From the NCBI RefSeq assembly GCF_046483665.1, contig NZ_JAWOCR010000008.1, positions 1-5,719 of the forward strand: a DNA stretch of 5,719 nt, given 5' to 3'. The notes under the pieces were generated by a model. The model saw only the letters and a list, made by a program, of their open reading frames with translations. It did no database searches and was not told where the DNA came from. Source of the DNA: Thiohalophilus sp046483665 (GTDB lineage Bacteria; Pseudomonadota; Gammaproteobacteria; UBA6429; Thiohalophilaceae). The position numbers and the translations under genes were made by a program. Positions 5,062 through 5,719 of this stretch are shown piece after piece (positions within the stretch are counted from its first letter, which is position 1; every line of letters begins with the position of its first letter).

Positions 5062-5424
5062 ATGCGGAAACCCGCTAAACTCATAGCTACCGCCAGTACT
5101 GTTGCTATGTTGCTCGGTTCCATGGCTTTGGTACCCGGCACAGCAATCGCTGCTGATGCAGAAATGGGCAAGAAAATTGCCGAAGATCGTAAAGCCGGCA
5201 ATTGCTTTGCCTGTCACAGTTACGAAGGCGCTCACCTGCCGGGTAACATCGGACCGCCGTTGGTGGCCATGAAAGCTCGCTTCCCGGACAAAAGCGAACT
5301 GCGTCAATGGATTGCCGATCCGACCAAGACAAACCCGAACACAATGATGCCTCCCTTCGGCAAGCACAACATCCTGACCGAAGAAGAGATCGATCACGTT
5401 ACCGAGTGGGTTTATACCCTTTAA
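5062..5424 (+). CDS. soxX: SoxX, c-type cytochrome subunit of SoxXA
   Basis: This 120-residue protein is SoxX, the monoheme subunit of the periplasmic SoxXA cytochrome that couples thiosulfate to the cysteine of SoxYZ and passes the electrons on. A signal peptide covers residues 1-30 (core at about 13-24, cut after AIA). One heme c site is seen as CFACH (C48, C51, H52). After it come PGNIGPPLVAMKARFP and the SoxX-typical segment TNPNTMMPPFGKH (residues 90-102), where M95 or M96 should be the distal heme ligand, then IDHVTEWVYTL at the end. The length is typical of short SoxX proteins. The start is fixed by AGGAGG 5 bases upstream. soxY follows after 26 bases on the same strand, so the two are almost certainly co-transcribed at the head of a sox operon. 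SoxA is not in the window and may lie further downstream. Confidence 0.95.
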   Translation: MRKPAKLIATASTVAMLLGSMALVPGTAIAADAEMGKKIAEDRKAGNCFACHSYEGAHLPGNIGPPLVAMKARFPDKSELRQWIADPTKTNPNTMMPPFGKHNILTEEEIDHVTEWVYTL

Positions 5425-5450
5425 TTTCCGTGTAGTGGAGGACACTATCA

Positions 5451-5719
5451 ATGCAACGTAGAACCTTTCTGAAAGGCAGCCTGGCCAGCGGCACCGTCGC
5501 AGTCGCTGTCAGTGCCGGTCTGCTGACTCCCGGCGCCGTTATGGCCGCCTGGCCCAAGAATGCTTTCGAAACCGAAAGCATGGAAACGGCCATGAACGAC
5601 CTGTTTGGCACCGCCCAGACCCAGCCGTCGGATGACATCACCATCAAGGCCCCGGACATCGCCGAAAACGGCGCCGTGGTCCCGGTCTCCGTGGAAACCG
5701 GTATCGGCGACATTGCCGA
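5451..5719 (+). CDS. soxY: SoxY, sulfur-carrier subunit of SoxYZ (N-terminal part, runs off window end)
   Basis: The frame is open from the ATG at 5451 to the window end, 89 complete codons. SoxY, with SoxZ, carries the sulfur substrate covalently during periplasmic Sox oxidation. The N-terminus MQRRTFLKGS is a twin-arginine signal, followed by a moderately hydrophobic stretch and a likely cut after VMA (residue 32); SoxY is a known Tat substrate that takes SoxZ with it. The mature part begins AWPKNAFETESMETAMNDLFG and continues SDDITIKAPDIAENGAVVPVSVE, matching the start of the SoxY immunoglobulin-like fold. The substrate-binding Cys in the C-terminal GGCGG motif lies beyond the window and cannot be checked. 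GGAGG (5437-5441) supports the start. Following soxX by 26 bases, it belongs to the same operon; soxZ is expected next. Confidence 0.93.
   Translation, partial: MQRRTFLKGSLASGTVAVAVSAGLLTPGAVMAAWPKNAFETESMETAMNDLFGTAQTQPSDDITIKAPDIAENGAVVPVSVETGIGDIA

Overview
This window looks like chromosomal DNA of a sulfur-oxidising proteobacterium, most likely a gammaproteobacterium of Chromatiales/Ectothiorhodospiraceae type. The evidence is a rhodanese-tusA-dsrE2 sulfur-relay cluster, the start of a sox (thiosulfate oxidation) operon beginning soxX-soxY, and a BepA-type envelope protease close to the enterobacterial protein in length and motifs. The genus cannot be told from the sequence alone.

Layout. 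(1) 1-192, minus strand: N-terminal 64 codons of a FadL/OmpP1/TodX-family outer-membrane protein that continues beyond base 1. (2) 193-500: an AT-rich, partly repetitive divergent promoter region. (3) 501-1736, plus strand: a complete second FadL-family protein. (4) 1737-1896: a cluster of CTGCCAACT-type repeats, then a strong bidirectional terminator separating convergent genes. (5) 3165 down to 1897, minus strand: rhodanese, TusA and DsrE2, with two hairpin-bearing gaps. (6) 3166-3355: a divergent gap with a perfect 9-bp inverted repeat and a candidate plus-strand promoter. (7) 3356-4828, plus strand: BepA-like M48 metalloprotease with TPR tail. (8) 4829-5061: soxX leader with small palindromes. 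(9) 5062-5424 soxX and 5451 to the window end soxY (partial), plus strand.

How the genes work together. SoxXA is the c-type cytochrome that attaches thiosulfate oxidatively to the carrier SoxYZ in the periplasm, so soxX and soxY belong to one pathway and probably one transcript. Rhodanese, TusA and DsrE2 pass persulfide sulfur between protein cysteines in the cytoplasm, feeding cytoplasmic sulfur oxidation (Dsr or sHdr type) in organisms that carry it. The window thus joins a periplasmic and a cytoplasmic branch of sulfur oxidation. The two FadL-type proteins are predicted channels for hydrophobic molecules; a link to sulfur is only a guess from position. BepA is a general outer-membrane quality-control protease and may simply be a housekeeping neighbour.

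No tRNA, rRNA, CRISPR array, insertion sequence or clear pseudogene was seen. Apart from the regulatory-looking structures listed, no wholly new system is evident.
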